Positions 52,441 to 61,801 of a DNA stretch of 64,000 bases are shown in pieces. Position 1 is the stretch's first letter; each line of letters opens with the position of its first letter. This DNA is from Solibacillus sp. FSL W7-1464 (GTDB lineage: Bacteria; Bacillota; Bacilli; Bacillales_A; Planococcaceae). The notes under the pieces were generated by a model, which saw nothing but the letters and a program-made list of their open reading frames with translations, was not told the DNA's origin and did no database searches. Position numbers and translations under genes: made by a program. The stretch is taken from positions 1,279,001 through 1,343,000 of the forward strand of contig NZ_JBBORC010000001.1 of the NCBI RefSeq assembly GCF_038004425.1, given 5' to 3'.

Positions 52441-52799
52441 TTCGTGGAATTCGCGGCGCAATTACGATTATTGAAGATAAAGCCGAGTATGTTTGGGGAG
52501 AAACGGCAAGACTTGTGAAAGAAGTTGCGAAACAAAATAAGATTGAACCGGAAGATATTGCCTCTGTGACAATTTCTACAACACCGGATATTCATTCCGC
52601 CTTTCCTGCCAAGTCGGTACGGACGATGCCGGGATGGCAGTATGTACCGATTATGTGTATGCATGAAATGGATGTGCCGGGTGCATTGCCGTTATGTATC
52701 CGTGTATTATTACATGTGAATACGGATACACCACAGCACGAAATCCAACATGTATATTTGGAAGATGCGGTAAAGTTAAGACCAGATTTAGTGAAATAA
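52437..52799 (+). CDS. aroH: Chorismate mutase AroH
   Basis: The 120-residue monofunctional mutase is the trimeric pseudo-alpha-beta-barrel type. It opens MIRGIRGAITIIED, with catalytic residues including the Arg of IRGIRGA and further Arg and Glu in mid-sequence. It converts chorismate to prephenate for Phe and Tyr. In B. subtilis the trpEDCFBA genes follow aroH; here hisC follows after 25 bp, so the trp genes are missing from this place. Confidence 0.95.
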   Translation: MIRGIRGAITIIEDKAEYVWGETARLVKEVAKQNKIEPEDIASVTISTTPDIHSAFPAKSVRTMPGWQYVPIMCMHEMDVPGALPLCIRVLLHVNTDTPQHEIQHVYLEDAVKLRPDLVK

Positions 52800-52824
52800 T
52801 TGCGAGTTAGAGGAGACGTTGAGG

Positions 52825-53925
52825 ATGAAGTGGAAACAACAGTTATTTGGAATGAAAGCTTACCAACCGGGAAAACCAATTGAAGAAGTTAAGAAGCTTT
52901 TCGGATTAGATGAAGTCGTGAAGCTTGCTTCAAATGAAAATCCCTTTGGCAGCTCACCAAAAGTAAAACAATTTTTACAAAAAGATGAATCCAATCATGC
53001 AATCTATCCGGACGGTTATGCTCAAAGTTTACGAACATCATTGGCGAATTTCTATGGCGTTGCTGAAAATGAACTCATTTTAGGGAACGGTTCGGATGAC
53101 TTGATCGCAATCATTACCCGTGCACTATTATATCCGGGTGTGAATACAGTCATGGCGGATCTGTCATTTTCTCAATACTGGCATAATGCGGAAATCGAAG
53201 GAGCAGAAGTGCGTAAAGTACCATTGAAAAATGGTGTGCACGATTTAGAGGCAATGGTGGAGGCTATTGATGAAAATACATCGGTTGTTTGGGTATGTAA
53301 TCCGAACAATCCGACGGGTACAATCGTATCGGACGAAACATTGAGTACCTTCCTGGCAAAAGTGCCTAAGGATGTTTTTGTAGTATTGGATGAAGCATAT
53401 GTGGAATACATTAACGATGCCTCTTATAAAGATACATTGCATTATTTCCGAGACTACCCGAACTTGATTTTACTGCGCACATTCTCGAAAGCGTATGGAC
53501 TGGCTTCTTTCCGTGTCGGTTACGGAATTGCCCAAGCGGATGTTATTGCGAAGCTTGACCCGGTCCGTGCACCGTTCAACAATACAATCTTGAGTCAGCA
53601 AGTTGCGCAAGTCGCGCTACAGGACCAGGAATACATCGCCAGCTGCCGTGAAGCAAATGAAATCGGCAAAAAACAGTTTGTAGAATTTTGCGAGCAGCAC
53701 GGTTTAAATTATTTCCCGTCACAGACGAACTTTGTCATGTTTGAAGTGAAAGCTCCGAGCAATGTCGTATTTGAAGAAATGATGAAGCGCGGATTTATTA
53801 TCCGAAGCGGTGCAGCACTAGGATTGGAAGGCTATATTCGGGTGACGATCGGTACAGAAGCTCAAAATGCGAGATTTTTACAATTACTTGGAGAAGTCTT
53901 AAATGAGCAGGGAGTACTTGCATGA
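52825..53925 (+). CDS. hisC: Histidinol-phosphate/aromatic aminotransferase HisC
   Basis: The 366-residue PLP aminotransferase of class I/II has NPNNPTGT (~residues 157-164) and the PLP-lysine in FSKAYGLASFRVGYG (~219-233). In the aromatic operon it also makes Phe and Tyr from phenylpyruvate and hydroxyphenylpyruvate. The ATG 52825 has AGAGGAG upstream; a TTG at 52819 is too close to it. Its stop overlaps the tyrA start by 4 bp. Confidence 0.95.
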   Translation: MKWKQQLFGMKAYQPGKPIEEVKKLFGLDEVVKLASNENPFGSSPKVKQFLQKDESNHAIYPDGYAQSLRTSLANFYGVAENELILGNGSDDLIAIITRALLYPGVNTVMADLSFSQYWHNAEIEGAEVRKVPLKNGVHDLEAMVEAIDENTSVVWVCNPNNPTGTIVSDETLSTFLAKVPKDVFVVLDEAYVEYINDASYKDTLHYFRDYPNLILLRTFSKAYGLASFRVGYGIAQADVIAKLDPVRAPFNNTILSQQVAQVALQDQEYIASCREANEIGKKQFVEFCEQHGLNYFPSQTNFVMFEVKAPSNVVFEEMMKRGFIIRSGAALGLEGYIRVTIGTEAQNARFLQLLGEVLNEQGVLA

Positions 53926-55019
53926 CACGAAATGTCTTCGTAATCGGACTGGGGTTAATTGGTGGATCTGTGGCGATGGCTTTGCAGAAGGCACCACATA
54001 CAAAAGTATTCGGCTATGATGCTCATGAACAGACGCGACAATTGGCGGACACATTACAAGTCGTCCATGAAGTTGTTAAAAATCCTGCAGAGTTTGCAAA
54101 AGAGGCGGACGTAATTATATTTGGCACTCCGGTAAATATAACACTCGATTTTATGGACAAGTTAAAATCTTGGGAATTAAAACGCAATGTCATTATTACG
54201 GATACAGGCAGTACGAAGGCGAAAATAATGGAAAAAGCATTAGAGCTGAGGCAAATGGGCATTACATTTATCGGAGGGCACCCAATGGCGGGTTCCCATA
54301 AAAGCGGTATTACTGCAGCAAAACCGTATCTACTGGAAAATGCCTATTATATGCTGACACCTCTTGAAGGAGAAGAACTTGAAAAGCTGGCGGCACTGGA
54401 CGACCTGCTGAAATTTACGCTCGGGAAAATGGTCGTTGTCGATGCAAAGGTACATGATCATATGACGGCTGTTGTCAGCCATTTTCCTCACATAATTGCG
54501 GCATCTTTAGTACACCAGTTAAATAGTGAAAAGCAGACTTATCCAATGACCTCTTCGTTAGCTGCCGGCGGTTTCCGTGATATTACACGTATCGCCTCCT
54601 CAAACCCTGCTTTATGGCGTGATATTACAATGCAAAACAAGCAGGAACTAGTCGGACAGCTTGATAAATGGCTCACAGAAATGCAGCGGGTACGCAATCT
54701 GTTGGCTGAGGGTGATGCGAAAGCAATCGAAAACTACTTCAGTGAAGCGCGTGATGTCCGGGACCGTTTGCCTGTTGCAAACGGTGCTCTGTATATGCCG
54801 TATGATCTGTATGTCGATATCCCGGATTATCCTGGGGTTATTTCAGAAGTGACAGGTTTATTGGCAGAAAATAATATAAGTATTACTAATATACGTATCG
54901 TTGAAACACGGGTCGATGTATTCGGGATTCTGGTCATTAGTTTCCAGACAAACGAAGACCGGGAACGTGCAGCGCAGTGCATTGAACACAAGGCAAAGTA
55001 CGATACATATATTTCATAA
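53922..55019 (+). CDS. tyrA: Prephenate dehydrogenase with ACT domain
   Basis: The 365-residue enzyme turns prephenate into 4-hydroxyphenylpyruvate. The NAD motif IGLGLIGGSVAMAL lies at residues ~7-20. The catalytic His region is GGHPMAGSHKSG (~120-131). A C-terminal ACT domain (~295-365: YVDIPDYPGVISEVTGLLAE onwards) likely senses tyrosine. The start overlaps the hisC stop (ATGA). Confidence 0.95.
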   Translation: MTRNVFVIGLGLIGGSVAMALQKAPHTKVFGYDAHEQTRQLADTLQVVHEVVKNPAEFAKEADVIIFGTPVNITLDFMDKLKSWELKRNVIITDTGSTKAKIMEKALELRQMGITFIGGHPMAGSHKSGITAAKPYLLENAYYMLTPLEGEELEKLAALDDLLKFTLGKMVVVDAKVHDHMTAVVSHFPHIIAASLVHQLNSEKQTYPMTSSLAAGGFRDITRIASSNPALWRDITMQNKQELVGQLDKWLTEMQRVRNLLAEGDAKAIENYFSEARDVRDRLPVANGALYMPYDLYVDIPDYPGVISEVTGLLAENNISITNIRIVETRVDVFGILVISFQTNEDRERAAQCIEHKAKYDTYIS

Positions 55020-55053
55020 AAGCATAAAAGAATTTCTTAAGGGGGGTTCATAG

Positions 55054-56340
55054 ATGAGTACTACATTGCAATACAGTCAACCGTCATTACAGGGAGATAT
55101 TACAGTACCGGGTGACAAATCGGTTTCGCATCGCTCGGTTATGTTCGGCTCGATTGCAAAAGGAAAAACGACGGTCAGCGGCTTCTTATTAGGAGAAGAC
55201 TGTCTCCGTACAATTGACTGTTTCCAAAAGCTTGGGGTAGACATTGAAGTTAACGGGACTGATGTAACGATAAACAGTTCGGGAATCGATGGTTGGACAG
55301 AACCGAAAGAAGTGCTTTACACAGGAAATTCCGGTACGACAACGCGTTTAATGCTCGGGCTATTATCCGGCACGAAACTACATACAATTATGACAGGTGA
55401 CGAATCGATTGGTAAGCGTCCGATGCGTCGTGTAGCAGATCCTTTACGTTTAATGGGTGCACAAATAGCAGGGCGAGACAATGGACAATATACGCCACTC
55501 GCAATTCAGGGTGGACCGTTAAAAGCGATCGACTACAAAATGCCTGTTGCAAGTGCCCAAGTGAAATCCGCTATTTTACTTGCCGGTATACGTGCGGAAG
55601 GTACAACGGTTGTGCGTGAGGAAGAGATTTCACGTGATCATACAGAACGTATGCTGCGACAGTTCGGGGCAACGGTAACAGTTGAAGATGGTGTCGTGTC
55701 ATTGCAGGGCGGCCAAACACTGACAGGAACACATGTAAATGTACCGGGAGATATTTCCTCTGCTGCATTTTTCCTTGTTGCTGGTGCTATTGCGAAAAAC
55801 AGTAAAATTGTTCTGAAAAACGTAGGTATTAATGAGACACGTGACGGCATTTTGGAAGTGCTTCAACAGATGGGTGCGAAAATGTCTGTTGCAATCGATG
55901 ACAAGCATGCGGCAGAGCCAACTGCTACAATCACGATTGAAACATCCAATCTAGAAGGAACGACAGTGGGAGGCGCTATTATTCCTCGCCTAATCGATGA
56001 AATACCGGTTATTGCGCTGCTTGCGACACAAGCAGCCGGTAAAACAATCATTAAAGATGCGGAAGAACTTAAAGTGAAAGAAACAAACCGTATTGATGCG
56101 GTTGTCAATGAGTTAAAGAAGCTGGGCGCAAATATTGAAGCAACAGAAGATGGTATGGTAATCGAAGGTCCGACACCTTTACATGGTGGAAGTTTAAAAA
56201 CATATGGTGATCACCGTATTGGGATGATGGGCGCAATCGCTGCCCTGATTGCGGACGGGGAAGTGGAATTGGATGATGCGGACTGTATCGCTGTTTCCTA
56301 CCCGACATTTTTTGAACATCTGAATAGTTTATCGAAATAA
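55054..56340 (+). CDS. aroA: EPSP synthase (3-phosphoshikimate 1-carboxyvinyltransferase)
   Basis: The 428-residue enzyme joins shikimate-3-phosphate and [22 protein letters not shown] (~residues 19-37) and [16 protein letters not shown] (~90-105) form the substrate and PEP sites. KETNRIDAV (~340) and the C-terminal YGDHRIGMM (~385) are class signatures. The active-site Ala/Gly pattern suggests the class II type common in Bacillales, an inference. AAGGGGGG precedes the ATG. Last gene of the aromatic group; aroE in B. subtilis. Confidence 0.96.
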   Translation: MSTTLQYSQPSLQGDITVPGDKSVSHRSVMFGSIAKGKTTVSGFLLGEDCLRTIDCFQKLGVDIEVNGTDVTINSSGIDGWTEPKEVLYTGNSGTTTRLMLGLLSGTKLHTIMTGDESIGKRPMRRVADPLRLMGAQIAGRDNGQYTPLAIQGGPLKAIDYKMPVASAQVKSAILLAGIRAEGTTVVREEEISRDHTERMLRQFGATVTVEDGVVSLQGGQTLTGTHVNVPGDISSAAFFLVAGAIAKNSKIVLKNVGINETRDGILEVLQQMGAKMSVAIDDKHAAEPTATITIETSNLEGTTVGGAIIPRLIDEIPVIALLATQAAGKTIIKDAEELKVKETNRIDAVVNELKKLGANIEATEDGMVIEGPTPLHGGSLKTYGDHRIGMMGAIAALIADGEVELDDADCIAVSYPTFFEHLNSLSK

Positions 56341-56380
56341 AAGGAAAGCGGCAAAATTGTCGCTTTCCTTTTATTTTTTC
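56339..56380 (+). terminator. Terminator after aroA
   Basis: AAAAGGAAAGCG (56339-56350) pairs perfectly with CGCTTTCCTTTT (56361-56372), then ATTTTTTC. The stem starts within the stop codon. Confidence 0.9.
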
Positions 56381-56434
56381 TCGTTTAAAAAGAAATTTTA
56401 AAAATGTAATGAAATTTCTAATTATTTGGTTTAT

Positions 56435-56453
56435 TATGAAATAAAGTTTCATA
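56435..56453. promoter_or_regulatory. Candidate MurR operator
   Basis: TATGAAA, TAAAG and TTTCATA form a perfect 7-bp dyad directly before the murR ribosome binding site (AAAAGG). Self-control by an RpiR-type dimer is a reasonable guess. A related AATGAAATTTC lies ~30 bp upstream. Confidence 0.5.
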
Positions 56454-56467
56454 AAAGGATGTTTTGA

Positions 56468-57319
56468 ATGAAAAATGCTATTACAAGAATTGAAATGATT
56501 TTCAACAACTTAAAACCTACTCAGAGAGAAGTTGCAAAATTTATTTTGGATAATCCTAATTTTGTAATAAATAATTCTATTCAACAAGTAGCACAGGCGA
56601 GTAAAAAAAGTGAAGCAACAATCGTGAGATTTTGTAAGGAATTGGAATTCGAAGGGTTTAAGGACTTAAAGATGGGAATACTAACATCTTTGAATTTGCA
56701 AAAGGATCAACAACAGCAAGGGATTTACAAGCAACTATTGAAAGACTCTACCTTGGAGGAATCTGTATCAGTTATCTCAAACAATAATCAAAATGCGATA
56801 TTGGAAATGGTGAAATTGATTGATTATGGAAAGCTCAATGACGCAATTGAAATAATGTATAAATCCGATGCCATTTTCATTGCAGGTGTAGGGGCATCGG
56901 CATTAGTAGCCCAAGATTTCCTGCTGAAATGCCAAAGGATTGATAAACGTTGCGAAGCTTTGACGGACAGCCATCAAATGCTTGTAAAATCCGTTCATTT
57001 AAAACCGACAGACATAGTTTTTCTAGTGACTTACTCAGGAGAGACGAAGGAAATAGTAGAATTTGCAAAGTTGGCTAAGGAAAAAGGAACAACGATTATT
57101 GCCTTGACTACTTTTATTAATAATACGGTTCAATCGTTGGCTGATATTAATTTGTATGTTTCAGCTACTGAAGCCAATGAGCGTATAGGAGCGACATCTT
57201 CTCGTATTTCACAATTAAATATGATAGATATTTTGTTTACTTGCATTGCTCGGAAAGACTTTGAGAAATCTGTTCAACTATTTAAAGAGACGAAGGCAGT
57301 CATACAAAAAGGGGTGTGA
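56468..57319 (+). CDS. murR: MurR/RpiR family transcriptional regulator
   Basis: The 283-residue product has an N-terminal RpiR helix-turn-helix (~1-77: NSIQQVAQASKKSEATIVRFCKELEFEGFK split over the recognition helix). A SIS sugar-phosphate domain (~105-245: AIFIAGVGASALVAQDF and TYSGETKEIVEFA) follows. MurR senses MurNAc-6-phosphate and represses its catabolic genes. The link to murQ and anmK downstream supports this ligand. AAAAGGATG precedes the ATG. First gene of the salvage operon; the serine hydrolase starts 4 bp after its stop. Confidence 0.85.
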   Translation: MKNAITRIEMIFNNLKPTQREVAKFILDNPNFVINNSIQQVAQASKKSEATIVRFCKELEFEGFKDLKMGILTSLNLQKDQQQQGIYKQLLKDSTLEESVSVISNNNQNAILEMVKLIDYGKLNDAIEIMYKSDAIFIAGVGASALVAQDFLLKCQRIDKRCEALTDSHQMLVKSVHLKPTDIVFLVTYSGETKEIVEFAKLAKEKGTTIIALTTFINNTVQSLADINLYVSATEANERIGATSSRISQLNMIDILFTCIARKDFEKSVQLFKETKAVIQKGV

Positions 57320-57323
57320 TTAT

Positions 57324-58346
57324 TTGCTTCAGGACATCATTCAAAGAGGTATTGACGAACAATATTATGCAGGAAGTATTTGCAGTATTTGGGAGGCTGG
57401 AAGAGAATGTGAAACTATTATTTTAGGGTGGGCAAATAAAGATAGGGAAGTCTTAATGGACCAGTCGAAGCTATTTGATTTGGCAAGTTTAACAAAGTTA
57501 TATACTACAACACTAATACTCCATCACATCTCAAATAAGCGTTTGTCTTTAGATGACCGACTGGGAGATTTCAAGTTAGGGCCAGCCGCAATTAGTAATA
57601 TTACGGTTCGTGAATTGCTGCTTCATACATCAGGTATTACTAGCTGGTATCCATTTTATAACGATAAGCAGCATGGGAAAAGTTTTGAAATGATACTGAA
57701 TAATATTGATGTAACAAAAGACGCACAACGCAATAGGGTGACGTATAGCGACCTTAATTTTATGCTATTGCGATTTATCTGTGAAAGCATTGACGATCGA
57801 ACATTTGAACAGCAGATACAATTTATCCTGAAAGAGATTGGAGATGACGAGGGCGGGTTTTTATTGAACCGTCCGACTTCGGATTTTGTTGCTACGGAAT
57901 ATGGAAATCAAATTGAACAGAGGATGTGCAACGAGAGGGACTTAACATTTACAAATTGGCGGTCTACCCAACAATCAATAGTTGGTTATGTTAATGATGG
58001 GAATACCTATTATTTTTTTGAAGGGGTTTCTGGACATGCAGGATTATTCGGAAGTTATCGAACGGTTAGTAAGTTAGGTCAATTATACATTGAAGGGGGT
58101 GGTTCGCTCTTAGATGCTGAACTTGTAGAACATGTGCTGAAACTTAATGAGAATGATCGAACATTAGGATTCAGCAAAAGTGAATTATTTACCAACGGGC
58201 TGGGACACACAGGTTTTACTGGAACAATGTTGTACATTGAACCAAAAACAAAGAGAGTCATTACATTTTTAGCGAATCGACTGCATGTTAAAAATCCAAA
58301 AGACATGTATGAAATTCGGAACGAAGTAATTCATTATGTACGTTAA
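57324..58346 (+). CDS. Cytoplasmic serine hydrolase of the beta-lactamase fold (AmiE-like)
   Basis: The 340-residue penicillin-binding/class C type fold has SLTK (SxxK, in DLASLTKLYTT, ~residue 50), YSD (YxN-like, TYSDLNF, ~140) and HTG (KTG-box equivalent, GHTGFTG). The start is TTG 57324 with AAAGGGGTG upstream; a longer frame to 57246 runs inside murR. There is no signal peptide, so it acts in the cytoplasm. B. subtilis AmiE (YbbE), a secreted N-acetylmuramoyl-L-alanine amidase in the mur cluster, belongs to the same superfamily. By context it probably strips peptide from imported muropeptides; an esterase role is possible. Confidence 0.8.
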   Translation: MLQDIIQRGIDEQYYAGSICSIWEAGRECETIILGWANKDREVLMDQSKLFDLASLTKLYTTTLILHHISNKRLSLDDRLGDFKLGPAAISNITVRELLLHTSGITSWYPFYNDKQHGKSFEMILNNIDVTKDAQRNRVTYSDLNFMLLRFICESIDDRTFEQQIQFILKEIGDDEGGFLLNRPTSDFVATEYGNQIEQRMCNERDLTFTNWRSTQQSIVGYVNDGNTYYFFEGVSGHAGLFGSYRTVSKLGQLYIEGGGSLLDAELVEHVLKLNENDRTLGFSKSELFTNGLGHTGFTGTMLYIEPKTKRVITFLANRLHVKNPKDMYEIRNEVIHYVR

Positions 58347-58359
58347 TGGAGGGGTTTCA

Positions 58360-59928
58360 ATGAAGAAGTATTTATTTTTGTTTGTCAGTATATTATTGAC
58401 AATCGTTTTAGTAGCATGCTCAAACGATGATGCAGATAATTCAACAGAATCAGAACCTGCTACTGATGGTGGGGCAACTTCAGAAAATTCAGCAACAGAG
58501 AGTGAACTTAAAATTGCAAATGACCAAGAGCCTGCCGGGTTAGATCCTCATAAAGTACCGGCTGCTTCATCTACACGAATTTATTCACAAATATACGAAG
58601 GCTTACTTACGTTTGATAAGGATATGAATATTATAGGAAGTCTAGCAACTGATTGGACTCTGGAAGATGACACAATCTATACATTTAAATTAAAGGAAGG
58701 CGTTAAATTCCACAATGGTCGTGAAATGAAGGCTGAAGACGTGAAATACAGTTTTGAACGTATTATTGATGAAAACACAGCTTCCCATATTCGTTCATAT
58801 TTTGCTGATGTGGCTTCGATTGAAACTGTAGGGGACTATGAAGTGAAAATTACATTAAGTAAACCACAAGCTACCTTCCTCTCTAACTTAACACATGCGA
58901 GTGCGGTAGTAGTTCCTAAAGAAACAGTGGAAGCAAATGGAGATTTACAGCAAAACGCTGATGGTACAGGTGCCTTTAAACTTCAACAATGGGTACCAGA
59001 CAACAATGTTACATTAGTTAAAAATGAAGATTACCATGTAGAAGGCGAACCGAAAGCCGCAAAACTGGCATTCTATACAATGACAGAAGAATCAACTCGT
59101 TTATCTGCTATTCGTACAGGCGAGATCGATTTTACAACGATTTCAGCCAAGTCCACAAAACTATTGGAAAATAATGAAGATTTATCAATCATTCCGTACC
59201 AATCATTGGAATATAGCTATGTAGGATTTAATAATGCAAAGGCACCATTGGATGATGAGAAAGTAAGACAAGCACTAAGTTTAGCAACAGATCGTCAAGA
59301 GATTCTTGATATAGTTTGGAGTGGTGAAGGATTAATCTCAGGTCCGGTGGCACCATCGATGGGAGATTGGTCAGTAGATGTAGCTGCACTTGACCTTTAT
59401 AAATTGAATATTGAAAAAGCGAAGGCCTTGTTAGCAGAAGCCGGTCATCCAAATGGCTTTGATATAACAATCACAACGGCTTCAAGTTATCCGGATATGG
59501 TGGATACAGCCCAATTATTACAGCAGCAATGGAAGGAAATCGGTGTAAATGCCACGATTAAGCAAATTGAGTGGGGCGAGTATATTGATACTTGGAGCAA
59601 TAAGACTGCCGATATTTTAATAGGGCGTAACTCATCGGGTATTGACCCTGACCGTGCGTTAAATTACTTCTTCAGCTCAACAGGTTCTGCAAACGTTTGG
59701 AATTTTGCGAACGCAGACTATGATTCGATTGTAGTAAAAGGGTTGGAAACAACTGATCCGGCAGAGCGAAAAACAATTTATGCAGAAGCACAGGAAATGC
59801 TGATTAATTTATCACCAAATTTATTTTTAGTTTCTCCAAAAAATTATGTAGCTGTTCGAAAAAATGTTGCGGGTTATACGCCATATCCTCATAATGCATC
59901 AGATTTCAATTCAGCAGTAAAAGAATAA
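58360..59928 (+). CDS. Peptide ABC transporter substrate-binding lipoprotein
   Basis: The 522-residue SBP family 5 protein (DppA/OppA type) has a lipoprotein signal ending VLVACS (Cys ~22) and a Ser/Glu-rich linker to ~50. The two-lobed domain then has the signature FHNGREMKAEDVKYSFERI (~125-143). The ATG 58360 has ATGGAGGGG upstream. It captures peptides outside the cell for the two permeases downstream. With murQ and anmK in the same operon the ligand is probably a muropeptide or wall peptide. A hairpin follows, which may keep its transcript more abundant. Confidence 0.9.
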   Translation: MKKYLFLFVSILLTIVLVACSNDDADNSTESEPATDGGATSENSATESELKIANDQEPAGLDPHKVPAASSTRIYSQIYEGLLTFDKDMNIIGSLATDWTLEDDTIYTFKLKEGVKFHNGREMKAEDVKYSFERIIDENTASHIRSYFADVASIETVGDYEVKITLSKPQATFLSNLTHASAVVVPKETVEANGDLQQNADGTGAFKLQQWVPDNNVTLVKNEDYHVEGEPKAAKLAFYTMTEESTRLSAIRTGEIDFTTISAKSTKLLENNEDLSIIPYQSLEYSYVGFNNAKAPLDDEKVRQALSLATDRQEILDIVWSGEGLISGPVAPSMGDWSVDVAALDLYKLNIEKAKALLAEAGHPNGFDITITTASSYPDMVDTAQLLQQQWKEIGVNATIKQIEWGEYIDTWSNKTADILIGRNSSGIDPDRALNYFFSSTGSANVWNFANADYDSIVVKGLETTDPAERKTIYAEAQEMLINLSPNLFLVSPKNYVAVRKNVAGYTPYPHNASDFNSAVKE

Positions 59929-59939
59929 AATAAGCTATG

Positions 59940-59979
59940 AATAGAGTGGTAGGGAATACACTAGCACTCTATTTTTTAA
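59940..59979 (+). terminator. Partial terminator between binding protein and permease genes
   Basis: AATAGAGTG (59940-59948) pairs with CACTCTATT (59965-59973), followed by TTTTT. Inside an operon it probably lowers expression of the genes after the binding protein. Confidence 0.7.
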
Positions 59980-59999
59980 TAAGGAGATGAAATCGATAC

Positions 60000-60944
60000 A
60001 TGACAAGCTATATTTTAAGGCGGCTATTTATGCTTGTGCCTGTGTTGTTTGGTGTTTCTATTTTTATTTTCTTAATGATGCGAGTCGTGCCGGGAGATGT
60101 AGCGCAAACAATATTAGGTACGGATGCAACACCGGAATCTTTAGAAACATTACGTAATAAATTTGGGCTGAATGATTCTTACATTAAACAATATATGAAT
60201 TGGATGGGTGGAGTTCTTACAGGAGATTTTGGTCAATCGATGAGAAATGGCCGGGATGTATTTCCGGAAATTTTAAGTCGCTTCACATTGACGTTCGAAT
60301 TAACAATTCTAGCGGCTATTATATCTTGGCTAATTTCAATACCGTTGGGTGTATTGGCAGCGGTTAAACGAAATGGTGCTACAGATATTACCGTGCGTGC
60401 CATCTCATTATTAGGTGTTTCGATACCGAACTTTGCCTTTGCCACTGTATTGATTCTGATACTGGCTTTATTTTTTAATTACAGTCCACCTATAGGCTAT
60501 GCCGGATTATTCGAAGACCCAATAAAAAACTTGGAAATTATGCTTATTCCGGCACTAGTACTTGGTACGACGATGGCAGCTGCAATTATGAGAATGACCC
60601 GATCCACCGTTCTGGAAGTTTTGAGGCAGGATTTTATCCGAACAATCCGTGCGAAGGGTGCAAAAGAACGGGTGACGATCTTAAATCACGCATTAAGGAA
60701 TGCATTAATTCCTATCTTAACCATTATCGGTATGCAAATCGGTACATTACTTGGTGGTGCGGTCATAATTGAACAGATCTTCTCATTACCGGGATTGGGA
60801 CAGTATGTATTAACAGGCATCACACAACGTGACTTAACCGTTGTACAGGGAAGTGTCCTATTTATTTCATTCGTCTTTGTTATGGTCAATTTAATCGTGG
60901 ATATATTATACGCTTATTTAGACCCGCGGATAAATTACAAATAA
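60000..60944 (+). CDS. Peptide ABC transporter permease 1 (DppB type)
   Basis: The 314-residue permease has six membrane helices. The first is YILRRLFMLVPVLFGVSIFIF, the hallmark of DppB/OppB. The EAA-like coupling motif lies around RQDFIRTIRAKGAKE (~residues 205-220). It ends YAYLDPRINY, typical of the family. AAGGAGATG precedes the ATG. It pairs with the second permease 17 bp downstream to form the channel of the presumed muropeptide importer. Confidence 0.93.
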   Translation: MTSYILRRLFMLVPVLFGVSIFIFLMMRVVPGDVAQTILGTDATPESLETLRNKFGLNDSYIKQYMNWMGGVLTGDFGQSMRNGRDVFPEILSRFTLTFELTILAAIISWLISIPLGVLAAVKRNGATDITVRAISLLGVSIPNFAFATVLILILALFFNYSPPIGYAGLFEDPIKNLEIMLIPALVLGTTMAAAIMRMTRSTVLEVLRQDFIRTIRAKGAKERVTILNHALRNALIPILTIIGMQIGTLLGGAVIIEQIFSLPGLGQYVLTGITQRDLTVVQGSVLFISFVFVMVNLIVDILYAYLDPRINYK

Positions 60945-60961
60945 TGGTTTGAGGTGAAAAC

Positions 60962-61789
60962 ATGAAAGGATTTGCAAATCGATTAGTGAAAGATCGAATC
61001 GGGCTATTAGGAGCAATCGGAATTATTCTTGTCGTTATTATCAGTATATTTGCGCCAATTATTGCACCTTTCCCGCCAGATAAAATGTTTACAAAACATA
61101 TTTTAGAGTCACCAAATAGCAGTTATTTTTTCGGAACGGATGAGTTTGGTAGAGACATATTTTCACGTATTTTATACGGTGCACAAGTATCGGTAAAGGT
61201 AAGTGTCATCGCGGTAGGAATCGGGGCATCGCTTGGATTGATTTTCGGGTTGCTTAGTGGTTATTTCCAAGGGAAAGTAGATAATTTCATTATGCGAATC
61301 ATGGATATATTGTTCGCTTTTCCGGATATTTTACTGGCTCTTGCGATTGTAGCTGTGCTTGGTGCGAATATTACCAATACGATGATTGCGATAGGGATAG
61401 TATTTACGCCGGTATTTACGAGAACGGTACGGGCAGCAACGATTTCAGTAAAGGAAAATGAGTATATTCAGAGCGCTGTAGCAATTGGTGTAAAGCCGTT
61501 TCAAATAATTATAAGACATGTAATACCGAATATTTTAGCACCGTTTATCGTTCAGGTGACACTAGCTTTGTCGGGTGCAATCTTAACGGAAGCAGCATTA
61601 AGCTTTTTAGGTTTAGGAGTCCAACCACCAAATCCATCTTGGGGAAGTATGTTAAATGAAAGTCGGACATATATGGAATTTGCTCCATGGACAATAGTAT
61701 TTCCAACGGTTGCAATCGTATTTACAATATTTTGTTTCAACCTGTTAGGAGATAGTTTACGAGATATTTTAGATCCTAAGATGAAATAA
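60962..61789 (+). CDS. Peptide ABC transporter permease 2 (DppC type)
   Basis: The 275-residue permease has about six helices. FGTDEFGRDIFSRILYGAQVS (split, ~residues 56-76) and the terminal EAALSFLGLGVQPPNPSWG (~213-231) are DppC/OppC signatures. The start ATG follows TTGAGGTG. murQ follows 12 bp on. The matching ATPase gene is displaced to the far side of anmK. Confidence 0.93.
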   Translation: MKGFANRLVKDRIGLLGAIGIILVVIISIFAPIIAPFPPDKMFTKHILESPNSSYFFGTDEFGRDIFSRILYGAQVSVKVSVIAVGIGASLGLIFGLLSGYFQGKVDNFIMRIMDILFAFPDILLALAIVAVLGANITNTMIAIGIVFTPVFTRTVRAATISVKENEYIQSAVAIGVKPFQIIIRHVIPNILAPFIVQVTLALSGAILTEAALSFLGLGVQPPNPSWGSMLNESRTYMEFAPWTIVFPTVAIVFTIFCFNLLGDSLRDILDPKMK

Positions 61790-61801
61790 AGGAGTGCTGA
61801 C

